From NCBI GenBank assembly GCA_950022295.1, contig OX465595.1, forward strand, positions 432,258,270-432,322,269: a stretch of DNA of 64,000 bases, in the 5' to 3' direction. This stretch comes from Bromus sterilis (Eukaryota; Streptophyta; Magnoliopsida; Poales; Poaceae). Shown piece by piece: positions 13,141 through 22,700 of this stretch. The notes under the pieces are model-generated. The model saw nothing but the letters and a program-made list of their open reading frames with translations. It had not been told where the DNA came from and did not search any database. Each line of letters begins with the position of its first letter. Position 1 is the stretch's first letter. The translations under genes and the position numbers were made by a program.

Positions 13141-13157
13141 TGGCGCCGTTGCCGGGG
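13141..13157 (+). other. Primer binding site, tRNA-Asp
   Basis: TGGCGCCGTTGCCGGGG is a perfect complement of the plant tRNA-Asp 3' end including CCA. It lies ten bases after the LTR end at 13130. Confidence 0.92.
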
Positions 13158-13293
13158 ACTCCGCTCTTCAAGATAGGGGAGTTGCACACTATCTTTTATC
13201 TTTACTTTTTAGTCTTGTTTGTTTACCTTTCAGTTTTTTCTTTAGTGTCCTTTATCAAAAATCAAAAAAATAGTTATCTTGCTTGCTGCTGCT

Positions 13294-14964
13294 ATGGGTT
13301 CCTCTGAGAACACCAAGTTGTGTGACTTTACTAGTCACAACAACAGTAACTTTATCTGCACTCCTATTGCTACACCTGCTACTCCAGCACCTTCTTATGA
13401 GATTAAACCTGCTTTGCCGAACCTTATTATGAAAGATCAATTCTCTAGTGCTAGAGATGATGCTGCTTTGCACTTAAATAATTTTATTGAGCTTTGTGAT
13501 ATGCAAAAGTACAAAGAAGTAGATGGTGATATTGGTAAGCTTAAGCTTTTTCATTTCTCCTTGAGAGATGAAGCTAAAATCTGGTTTCAATCCTTGCCTA
13601 AGAACAGCATAGACTCTTGGGATAAGTGCAAGGATGATTTTATTGGGAAGTACTATCCCCCTGCTAAGATTATCAAATTGAGGAGCTTTATTATGAATTT
13701 TAAACAATTGGATAATGAACACGTTGCCCAATCTTGGGAACGCATGAAATCTCTTGTTAAGAATTGCCCTACGCATGATTTGACTACTTGGATGGTTATC
13801 CAAACTTTTTATGCAGGCTTGAACTTTACCTCGCGGAACCTGTTAGATTCGGCCGCGGGAGGAACCTTTATGTCAACTACACTTGGTGCTGCCACAAAAC
13901 TTCTCGATGAGATGATGACCAACTACTCCCAATGGCACACCGAAAGAGCTCCAACAGGTAGGATGGTAAACTCTGTCAAGGAAATATCCTCCCTAAATGA
14001 AAAACTTGACTTGATTATGTCTCTACTTACCAAGCAATCTCCTATTGATCCTCAAGATATTCCTTTAAATTCTTTGATTGCTCAATATCAAGTAGATGTG
14101 AACTTTATCTCTAGAAACAACTTCAACAACAATGCTTATAGGAGTAACTTTGGTAGCGATCCTAGACCGTTCCCCTCCAACAACTATGGGAACAACAACA
14201 CTTATCCTAGCACCAAAAACTCCACTTTTGAATTAGAGAGTATGCTTAAAGACTTTATCACTACCCAAAAAGCCTTCAACAAGAGTGTAGAGGAAAAACT
14301 AGACAAATTAGATAACCTCACGTTGAAGGTAGAAAATTTAACCCATGAAGTAGAATTGCTTAAAATTAGAACTTCTCCCCTTGAGGAGAGGAAGGCCACT
14401 CCTATGAATGCTATCCAAGTGCAAATTAATGAAAACATTAGGATGATGGCTAAACTTAAAGAGAGATGGGCTAGAGAAATGGAGGAAGAAGATAGAATTA
14501 AGAGCCTTCCTACACACCATACTGTTGCTACTATCCAAGTGGTTGAGGAGATCCAAACTCTTAGCACCCAATGCACCCCTAGTCCCATAGGACCTATTAA
14601 TGGTGATGCTATGACCTCAACCGTAGAAGAAGAAACTCCTATGAATATAGAAGCTACCAAACAAGTGAGCCTAAAGGACACCACTACCACTTTACTTGAT
14701 AGTAGTGACCTTAATTTTGATAATTGCACCCTTTCTGAAGTTATTCGTTTCCTTCACAAGATGTCTAGAGACCCCCACACTAGCACACTTAATCTTGCCT
14801 TCACGGAGCATATCACTAATGCTCTCATCAAAGTTACGGAGGAGAAGCTTAGGGTAGAAGGCTCCATACCTAGAAATCTAGAAGATGGTTGGGATCCTAT
14901 GATTAAAATTAAGTTGAATAACTTTTCTTGCTATGCTTTATGTGATGTTGGAGCTAGTACCTGA
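13294..14964 (+). CDS. Gypsy Gag with truncated retropepsin (non-autonomous)
   Basis: An open frame of about 556 codons starts at ATG 13294 (MGSSENTKL...). Residues about 70-180 form a retrotransposon Gag domain with WFQSLPKNS, GKYYPPAKI and a conserved TTWMVIQTFY segment. A glutamine- and asparagine-rich linker follows, then a coiled-coil-like stretch around residues 330-400 rich in Leu and Glu. The frame ends in CDVGAST, the D-x-G-A-S active-site motif of a retroviral-type aspartic protease, and its stop codon is the TGA of the adjoining LTR. The protease is thus cut just after its catalytic aspartate, and reverse transcriptase, RNase H and integrase are absent. Any mobility would need proteins supplied by another element. 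Confidence 0.88.
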   Translation: MGSSENTKLCDFTSHNNSNFICTPIATPATPAPSYEIKPALPNLIMKDQFSSARDDAALHLNNFIELCDMQKYKEVDGDIGKLKLFHFSLRDEAKIWFQSLPKNSIDSWDKCKDDFIGKYYPPAKIIKLRSFIMNFKQLDNEHVAQSWERMKSLVKNCPTHDLTTWMVIQTFYAGLNFTSRNLLDSAAGGTFMSTTLGAATKLLDEMMTNYSQWHTERAPTGRMVNSVKEISSLNEKLDLIMSLLTKQSPIDPQDIPLNSLIAQYQVDVNFISRNNFNNNAYRSNFGSDPRPFPSNNYGNNNTYPSTKNSTFELESMLKDFITTQKAFNKSVEEKLDKLDNLTLKVENLTHEVELLKIRTSPLEERKATPMNAIQVQINENIRMMAKLKERWAREMEEEDRIKSLPTHHTVATIQVVEEIQTLSTQCTPSPIGPINGDAMTSTVEEETPMNIEATKQVSLKDTTTTLLDSSDLNFDNCTLSEVIRFLHKMSRDPHTSTLNLAFTEHITNALIKVTEEKLRVEGSIPRNLEDGWDPMIKIKLNNFSCYALCDVGAST

Positions 14965-16581
14965 TACGTCCAAAACATATCTATAATTTCTGCTTGCTCC
15001 ATGCATGTTTTGTGTGATATTGCTATGATCTAGATACACTTTCATACACTTTTGATCATATTTGGACTAACCCATTAACTCAGTGCACCACAGTGCCAGT
15101 TCCTGTTTTCTGCTGTTTTTCTATTTCAGTTTCCCCCCATATAAAAAGTGCCAGAAAAATTCCGGGAAAAATATAGGAAAAATCAGCGTACAGGAAGCTT
15201 CGCGAAGAGCCCGAGTGGGGCCAGAGGGGAGCCAGGGGTGGCCCAGGCGGCCACCCGGCGCGGCCACCCCCTGGGCCGCGCCAGGGGGCGCCTGGGGCCC
15301 CTGGTCCACCTCTGGCTGCCCCCTTCGCCTATATATCCCCCGTGACGTGAAACCCTCGGGGACAGAACCCTATTCCGCAAACTCTCCTCTGTTCCGCCGC
15401 CGCCGCGCTTCCGAAGATCGGGAGCACCAGAAGACCTCTTCCCGGCACCCTGCCGGAGGGAGGATTGACCTCCGGGAGTCTCCTCTCCACCATGGATTCT
15501 CCCCGGATGTCTCGTGAGTAGTTTTACTTGGACCATGGGTCCGTGATTAGTAGCTATGTGATGTTCTCCTCCCCTCTTTGATCTTCATTGTTTAGACCTC
15601 GTGAGCTGCCCTACATGATCGAGGCACCTTTGTAATATTTCTGCTGTTGCTATGCTGAGTTTGGAGGGATCTGATGGATTATGAGATTATGTTCAGATTG
15701 TGATAGAGTAATATATTTGGTTTTTATCTCTTATATTTTTGTTCCTAAGTAATTCTTGCATGTTCTCCGTTGATGTTTATTGCTTTGGCCAAGTAGTAGG
15801 TAGTGACTCCAAGAGGGAACGTTGTGCTAGATTGTGGGTTCATGCCCCCCGATGACACGCTTGAGTGACAGAAACATGAGTCTAAGGAATGTGTTGTTGC
15901 CACAAGGGGGAAAACAACGGTGCTTGTAACCGCGGTTACAAGGATTTTTTACTTTACGCAGAGTTCTTTTAATGCAGTTGTCTGTTGCTTTGGGTTTACA
16001 CTTTGGGTAGGGCTCGCAACTTAATACCAGCGAGATGTTCTGGATAGATATCTCAAGGTGGCTGATTAGTAGTAGATGCAGATGGATTTTGGTCTACTTA
16101 TCTTGGCGTACTGCCCGTGCTTTTGAGCCTCTTCCTTTCTTTTGTAGCATAGTTAGCATTGCGGTGCGTTCTTAATCCTGTCAATTGCCCTTCTGTAATT
16201 TGTTTACCTCGCATAGCAGTTTTATCGTCTTTTGGGAGAGAGACATCACTAGTGAACATCACGTATCCCGGTCCATATCCTCATTACTGTTTCCAAGCTT
16301 TATTTACTTTACTGCTTTTACTTGCTATCATTATCCCTTGCGTTTTACCCTTTGTAAATAACAAGACCGGAGAGATTGACAACCTCTCTGAACTTCGTTG
16401 GGAACAAAGCTATCTGTGTCTTAGTGCAGGTCCGCGTTAGTTGCGCCGCTGACACCTACTTATCATCTCTGGAGTCCTACTAGAGACAAACCTTGGTATC
16501 TTCACCGAGGGAAAACTGTTGCTGCACTACATCTCAACCTTCCACTTGGGGTAACCAACGAAGGGCGAGAAGCCGTCTAGC
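14962..16581 (+). mobile_element. Gypsy LTR, near full length
   Basis: It begins TGATACGTCC directly at the truncated protease and runs to CGTCTAGCA, lacking only the last few bases seen in the copy at 11475-13130. No primer site follows; another LTR fragment of the same family starts immediately. It contains a perfect GTAACCGCGGTTAC palindrome that is also present in the inverted copies. Confidence 0.85.
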
Positions 16582-16806
16582 ACCTATTAACTCAGTGCAC
16601 CCCAGTGACAGTTCATGTTTTCTTTTGTTTTTCTATTTCAGGTTTCCCCCATATTAAAAGTGCTCGAAAAATTCGGGAAAATCCAATAAAAAATCAGCGA
16701 CCAGGAAGCTTCTGGAATCACCGAGGGGGGGCAGAGGGGACTCACCAGGGCCCCAGGCACCCTCCCGGCGCGCCGCAGGGTGGGGCCGCGCCAGGGGGAC
16801 ACCTGG
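16582..16806 (+). mobile_element. Gypsy LTR fragment
   Basis: This segment matches an internal part of the same LTR, from CCTATTAACTCAGTGCAC through the GC-rich block to GGGGACACCTGG. It lacks both LTR ends, so it is a rearrangement or deletion remnant joined to the preceding LTR. Confidence 0.75.
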
Positions 16807-17526
16807 TCTAATCCATGATAGTTACATTTTCTTTATGTGAGTACCTTTGTAAAGTGTGAAAGATCTCCTATATTCTTGTAAAATATAGAGTGTTGCCCCT
16901 AAAGTGAGGAAAAGATCCCAAAGAGGACAAAATCAAAAGATCCCAAAGAGGAAAAATAAGAGAAATAGAAAGAGCCATTGAGGCCACCAAAAAAATACAA
17001 AAATAGAAAAAATAGAAAAATAAAAATAAAAAGAGAGAAGGGGGGACACTAGTATTCCTTTTGAGAGATCCACACTAGTACTTCATCCTATATCCCTTGT
17101 ACTCCATAGAGATTATCATACATGCATACAGCTATGTAGGGACCCTTCACACTATAAAACTTGGCTTGTATATTCCAATGATGAGCCTCGTCAAACGAGC
17201 TCTAGGTCTTCTTGAGCAAGCAAGTTAGATGCACCCCCACTAGTTCCCTTGGAGAGCTTTAGCTCACATGTGCATCCATTGCATGGCAATCCCTACTCCT
17301 CACATCATATCTATCATATGGCCTTCTCTCGCCTATGATTGTCCTCATTGATGTGAGCCTTTCACACATTTTTTGTCTTCCTCCTCCACCTTCTTTCTGT
17401 TTCGCCTTTTAGGTGTCAACTTTCTTGCTCACGCTCATCCATTGCATGAGTGCTCAAAATATCGAAAGGGAGTGGATTAGTTTGACTTGTACCTGACTAG
17501 TGGTCTGGGGATGAGTCAAGATAAGA
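16807..17526 (+). mobile_element. Gypsy internal 3' spacer remnant
   Basis: No coding is visible. An A-rich tract with repeated AAGATCCCAAAGAGG and AAATAGAAA motifs is followed by text typical of the region between pol and the 3' LTR of Triticeae Gypsy elements (CTTGGCTTGTATATTCCAATG and GCATGGCAATCCCTACT). It is cut at the right by Copia element B. Assignment rests on remembered resemblance and needs a library match. Confidence 0.5.
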
Positions 17527-19289
17527 ATATATGCTCTAGAGGCAAATAATATATGATTATTCCAATATATCTAAGCAAGTTCATAACCAGTTTCATACCA
17601 TGCTATAACTGTGTCAGTGAAACAATGATGCAGGTGTGGTATAGAAACCCCCAGAGTTCCTAGTTAGCCTCTACATCGATAACTAGTTCATGGTCAACAT
17701 GATGGTCGTGGTTTCGCGATCATGGACAATTAAGTCTCTGGACTATGGGATCACCTCACTGGTTAAGTGACGTGATGAACATTACCCAAAGTAAGCATTA
17801 CAGCATGATCAAATCTTGTGAAGGTTCAGTGTTGTAATTACAGAACGTGGTAGACCGTTCCTTTGACCGTGAGTACGTGCATAATTGTTATCTTCCCGGA
17901 TGCTTTGACCTACATCCCACCGCCTGACTGAAATATGCGGGTCATAACGGTTGTATCTTGGGTATTCCGTGGAGATATGTTGAGGAGTACTGTTACAAGA
18001 GCGGGATTTGTCAATCCATATAATGGATAGATACTCGGGGCCCACTCGGTGAGATTCCATCCATAATGCTGCAGCGTGTGACTAGGTCACAGGGATGAAT
18101 ATCACAGGAACGAGTGAATGAGGATTAGTTCAGAACGAGGTTGAACCAGACATAGGATGTCATTGATCGAATCTCGGAACAATCCAGTATCGCTGACAAA
18201 GGGAATGCTATACGACGTAAGGTCCAATCGGTGTTTGATATCCGGAATGCACAGGGGTCATTATGGGCATCCAGGTCCCGCTGATGATCATTGACCGTAG
18301 CCTCATCTCGGTCATGACTGGAGTGTTCTCGGACCGTAGGGTAACACACTTAAGGGCTCGATGAAATCGGAGACCTTTTCGGGACCATCGGAGTAACCAG
18401 AGAATAAAGGAAACAACATCGGAGAAGTACCGTGTTGAACCGAACAAGTTCGGAGTGAACCGGAAGGTGTTCCGAAGCACCGGGAGATGGAATATTATGT
18501 TTCAGTTATTAATTAATTGACTTAATAATTAAATCATTTTATTTCTAATTAATATGTGCAATGGGCCTTAGTGGAGAAAAAGGCCCATTAGGGGAAGAAA
18601 TAAAAGGGGGAAAAGAAAAAAAAGGGGAGTGGGGGGGAGGCGCCATGGGCCCTAGGGCCCATGAGGGTGGCGCCCCCCTCTCCCCCCTTGGTCGGCGCCC
18701 CCCCCCCCTAGCATGTGGGATAGTCCCACATTGCTAAGGGAGGGGGGTTGACACCCTCCCCTACCCCTATATAAAGAGGGCCATGGTGCACATATTTAAT
18801 TAAGCCAAATACACAATAAATCGGATTAAATTAGTATTTACTCCGAACTAAGATCGGTTTTCTCCGGTCTTCTCCCCTCCCTTGTCTCTTTCACGGTGGG
18901 ATCCCTAGTGTGAGCCTATAGTGGAATTGAGGCTTCTCTGCTAGAATCGGAGGCCGTCGTGCTGCCGAAGCCCCGTCCGGAGGTCTGCTTCCGCCACCTT
19001 CGCTGGATCCGAGAACGGAGGTCGTCATCGAGTCTCGTACGTGTGGGAGTACTACGAGGTGCTACACGTGTGGCACTACACCCATCCGGGTGCTCAACAC
19101 AGCCAGGGGGCTGTGAAACTTGATCGGCTACATCAACCACGTTTGCGGGAACGTTTCCCGCGCAACGGACTACACCCCGAGGTATGTTATTTCCGCACTC
19201 CTTTCCGTTACGGTAATACGGCTAGCTAGATCTTGGGTTATGGGAACGCTAGTTAGAAAATTTTGTGTTTTCTGCTGCGAACCCCAACA
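17527..19289 (+). mobile_element. Copia element B, 5' LTR lacking its first 6 bp
   Basis: It aligns by eye with the 3' LTR (25744-27504) from ATATATGCTCTAGAGG to CCCCAACA, with only scattered differences. The terminal TGTTGG of the 3' copy is absent and replaced by unrelated bases, so the left end is a deletion junction. A TATA box (TATATAAA, 18768-18775) lies in the GC-rich part. Confidence 0.9.
18768..18775 (+). promoter_or_regulatory. TATA box of Copia element B 5' LTR
   Basis: TATATAAA follows a C-rich stretch and is conserved in the 3' LTR at 26983-26990; element C has TATATATAG at the equivalent place. This is the likely start region of genomic RNA. Confidence 0.6.
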
Positions 19290-19290
19290 G

Positions 19291-19303
19291 TGGTATCATG
19301 AGC
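19291..19303 (+). other. Primer binding site of element B, tRNA-Met type
   Basis: TGGTATCATGAGC starts one base after the LTR end. Element C has TGGTATCAGGAGC at the same place. Both are one-base-longer variants of the initiator tRNA-Met complement used by element A. Confidence 0.75.
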
Positions 19304-20360
19304 TAGGTCTATGCTTAGTATTACTGTACGGATAGAACACATCGGGGATGTGGGCGTTGATTGTATGATTGTTACCCTCCCACGTGTACTTGTTCACATC
19401 TGCGGCATTGTTTGATGAAGCGGCCCCCGACCGACCTTACGCGTACGCTTACGCGAGACTGGTTCCACGCTTGACATACGGCTTGTACCATATAAAGTGG
19501 CTGGGGGGTGTTTGTCTCTCTACTTTAGCGGATGTGGCATTTGCAACGGAGGGCCCCGTGCGGGGTGTAATAGAGACAATCGTATGGTTGACGTTGTGGT
19601 TGACTCGTAGGTTAAATCATGTTTAACTATGAAAGCCCTAGCAGCCACGTAAAACTTGCAATATACAACTAGACCGTCTAAACCTTGTATTGCTAAGTGG
19701 GGGCTATCATTCGTTTGTTTGTGATGTAGCGATAGCTTTGCTATGTGTTACTAGTAAGTAGTAATCGTCATCATAAAACAAACTAAAATGGAGACACTGT
19801 AGACTTAGTGTTGCCATAGCTCAGACATCTTAAAACTTGCTAGTATAGGATACACGACGGTAGCATGTGATAAGATGATCCCTTAACAAAGCCAAACAAA
19901 AGTATTCTACCGAAGTGTGGACCGCCTGGAAGGTTCTCCCATATGGCTTGATGCTCCGTACATACCGGAGTTGTCCTACATATTCAATGGAGTTTGCATG
20001 AGGTTGGGTTCGGCAAGCCTGGCATATGCAGATATGGCCTTGCTGAGCAGCATATAACATGGAGGTTAATTTGGCGAGCCTAGCATATGCAGATATGGCC
20101 TCGGAATACTAGAGATCGAAAGATCGAGCATGAGTCACAGTACATATAAGATAATGTGATCGCACAAGTTGTTGTCTACCTTTGAAACTGACCCGTCGGC
20201 CGTGTGATATTCGAGGTCGGGCAGTGAATCTGGATCATGTAATCACTAAAACTTCCTAGGGATGAATTGTTTTAGTGCGAGCTCATTTATAATATGATTA
20301 TATGAACTCACTGTTGTGAACTAGTCTTAATTGTGTTCCTTGCAATTATGTTTGTAGAAA
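19304..20360 (+). other. 5' leader of Copia element B
   Basis: No open frame of note. The sequence is almost identical to the leader of element C (60007-61063, opposite strand). It holds a direct repeat of GCATATGCAGATATGGCCT at about 20022 and 20083, conserved in C. The stretch TTATGTTTGTAG just before the gag ATG resembles a 3' splice site. Confidence 0.7.
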
Positions 20361-21128
20361 ATGAATGCACTAGAGCAACGTGAACTATCTTTCTTCATGG
20401 AAGGTGAAAGACTTAGAGAAAATGGGTCAAACTTTGCTGACTGGTACTTACGCCTTAGGACGTCGCTCAAGAGAGCAAACATCTTGTTTACAATAGAAGT
20501 GCATGTGGAAGAACATCCAGACGATCATGTTGGCGATCAAGGGATACTTGATCATTATGCTCGCCGACAGAAATGCTCCGTAGTCAGGAATGTCATGATC
20601 TTCAGCATGTCAGAGGTTTTGGGCATACAGTTTCAGGACACTGGCTCATATGACATGATGGACACGCTAAAGACAATGTTCGTACGTGAGTTCAGAGTTG
20701 CCAGTTTTGAGTTAGAAAGAAAGTTTCTATCTACAAAGATGGAAGAACGCACAAGCCTTGGTGATCACTTGGACAGGATGCATGAGATGTACCTGACCCT
20801 GGTGGAGGACTATGAATATTGGACAATGAACGAAAGCACCACAGAAGAGTTTGCAATAAACACGTTATTGCACTCACTCCCTCCGAGTTATGGTGATTAT
20901 GTTCATAGCTATGTCGGAAGAGGAGCTAATATGAGTCTCCAGAACTTCATGACTGATCTCTTGGCCGCGGACATTGCTCCTATCGAGGATGCAGAAGTCG
21001 TGGATGGAGAAGGTATATACTTGATATACTTTATAAATGTTTACTCCCTTATACAACATTTTGATGGGTTCGTAGCAAGGAAAACAAAAAAAATCCTACG
21101 CATAAACAACCAACAAGCCAAGATCTAA
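20361..21128 (+). CDS. Copia Gag of element B, C-terminus fused to solo LTR
   Basis: ATG 20361 opens a 255-codon frame. Residues 1-217 are a Copia-type Gag: GSNF..WYLRLR near residue 30, FRVA.FELE..FLSTKME around residues 110-130, LHSLPPSY near residue 175. The homologue in element C (229 aa) shares these blocks but looks only about half identical. The shared tail DGEGIYLIYFINVYSLIQH is followed here by about 22 codons read from an inserted solo LTR. A GT at 21013 and an AG at 22744 could bound an intron, in which case the native Gag ends shortly after splicing. No CCHC zinc knuckle, protease or pol is present, so the element is non-autonomous. Retrotransposon Gag proteins form cytoplasmic virus-like particles. 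Confidence 0.82.
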   Translation: MNALEQRELSFFMEGERLRENGSNFADWYLRLRTSLKRANILFTIEVHVEEHPDDHVGDQGILDHYARRQKCSVVRNVMIFSMSEVLGIQFQDTGSYDMMDTLKTMFVREFRVASFELERKFLSTKMEERTSLGDHLDRMHEMYLTLVEDYEYWTMNESTTEEFAINTLLHSLPPSYGDYVHSYVGRGANMSLQNFMTDLLAADIAPIEDAEVVDGEGIYLIYFINVYSLIQHFDGFVARKTKKILRINNQQAKI

Positions 21129-22695
21129 TCTAGGAGATGTAAGCAAGGAGTAGGATGTCATAGAAGAACTCACCCTCGAAGACTTAAAACGTTACGAGAT
21201 CAAATCTCATGGATGATGTAGTGGTTCACTTGCCGATCTCAAGATCGCGATGATGTACGCTGAGCGTCTCCGTGCTCGGTCACACGTACAGCTTGATGAC
21301 AACCTCCGTTCCCTCGATCCAGCGGGGCAGCGGAAGTAGAGGATCCCCGGAAATCCAGCAGCACAACAACGTGATGCGGTGAAGAATCCCACGGTTAGGT
21401 CTTCGCCAAGCGGAAGACCATGGTATGGAGCAGCGAGTGGAGAGGAAGGGAGGTGAGGCAAGTGTATGGGAGGGGAAGCCCTCACCCTCCTTTTATAGGG
21501 GAGGAGTGGGAAGCCCAAGAGGGGGGGCAGCCAACTCATGGTGCCTCCACCTCTTCCCCTCTTGATGTGAGTGGAAGCCACACTCACACCCACCCATGCT
21601 CCCTTAATTGTCCACTTGGAAAATCCAAAGGTTTTCTTTAATAAATAAATAAAACATTTCTATTTCTTTATTAAATATTTGTTAATCCTATTAACAAACA
21701 TTTGCACATTGCACCTCGAATCATTTGTTAATTCTATTAACAACCATCCGGAAAAAAAACCTTGAACTATTTCAATTTTACCGGAAACAATTTCGGTGTT
21801 GTCCAAAACATTCTTCAATATTCCTTATCCTCTCAAAATGCATCATCAAACCTTAAGTGTGTCACCCTACGGTTCGCGAATAACACTGACATGATTGAGA
21901 CACCTCTCCGATCAATAAACAACAGCGGGATCTGGAGATCCGTGATGACTCCTATATATTCAACGATGAATCTTGTGATCGTGTGAACCATCAACGTCGT
22001 AACTAATTCCCTTTGTCTCGCGATATTTTACTTGTCCGAGATCTGATCATCGGTATCAACCATACCTTGTTTGATCTCGTTTCTGACAAGTACTCTTTTA
22101 CTCGTTCTGTGATATGACATTCTTGTGACCTAGTCACGTGCTTGCAAGCGGTGTCAATGTGATATCACCGAGAGGGCCCAGAGTATATCTCTCCGTCATT
22201 TTGGATGGACAAATCCCATTCTTGATCCATGAGCCTCAACTAATACTTTCCGAATACCTAACACCACCTTTATAGTCATCCTGTTACGGTGTGACGTTTG
22301 ATGTCATTAAAGTATTCTTTCGGTATTAGTGATTGACATGATCTCATGGTCTAAGGAACAAGATTACTTCGAATGCAAGATATAACAATATAAACTAAAT
22401 AACTTGATCGTATTGTTATACTTAGTTTGGGTATATATTCATCACATCATTCTCCTAATGATATGATCCCGTTATTAACAACATCCAATGTTCATGATCA
22501 GGAAACCTTGATCATTTGTTAATCGACGAGCTAGTTAAAAGAGAGGCTTTACTAGGAACCATTGTTTGTTTATTAAACACACATGTATCAACGTTTCCGG
22601 TTAATACAATTCTAGCATGAGAAATAAACGTTTATCATAAACAAGGAATAATATAATAAACACTTTATTATTGCCTCTCGGGCATATTCCCTTCA
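21062..22695 (-). mobile_element. Copia-type solo LTR (1634 bp) nested in element B
   Basis: Read on the minus strand it begins TGAAGGGAATATGCCC and ends in CA, with CATTT on both sides (21057-21061 and 22696-22700), a perfect 5-bp target duplication. Element C has the uninterrupted site. There is one LTR and no internal region, the expected product of recombination between the two LTRs of a former insertion. The start resembles large Triticeae Copia LTRs but differs from those of A, B and C. Confidence 0.93.
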
Positions 22696-22700
22696 CATTT

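Noticed and set aside
14202..14729. Minus-strand frame of 175 codons
   Set aside because: Antisense shadow of the Gypsy gag frame.
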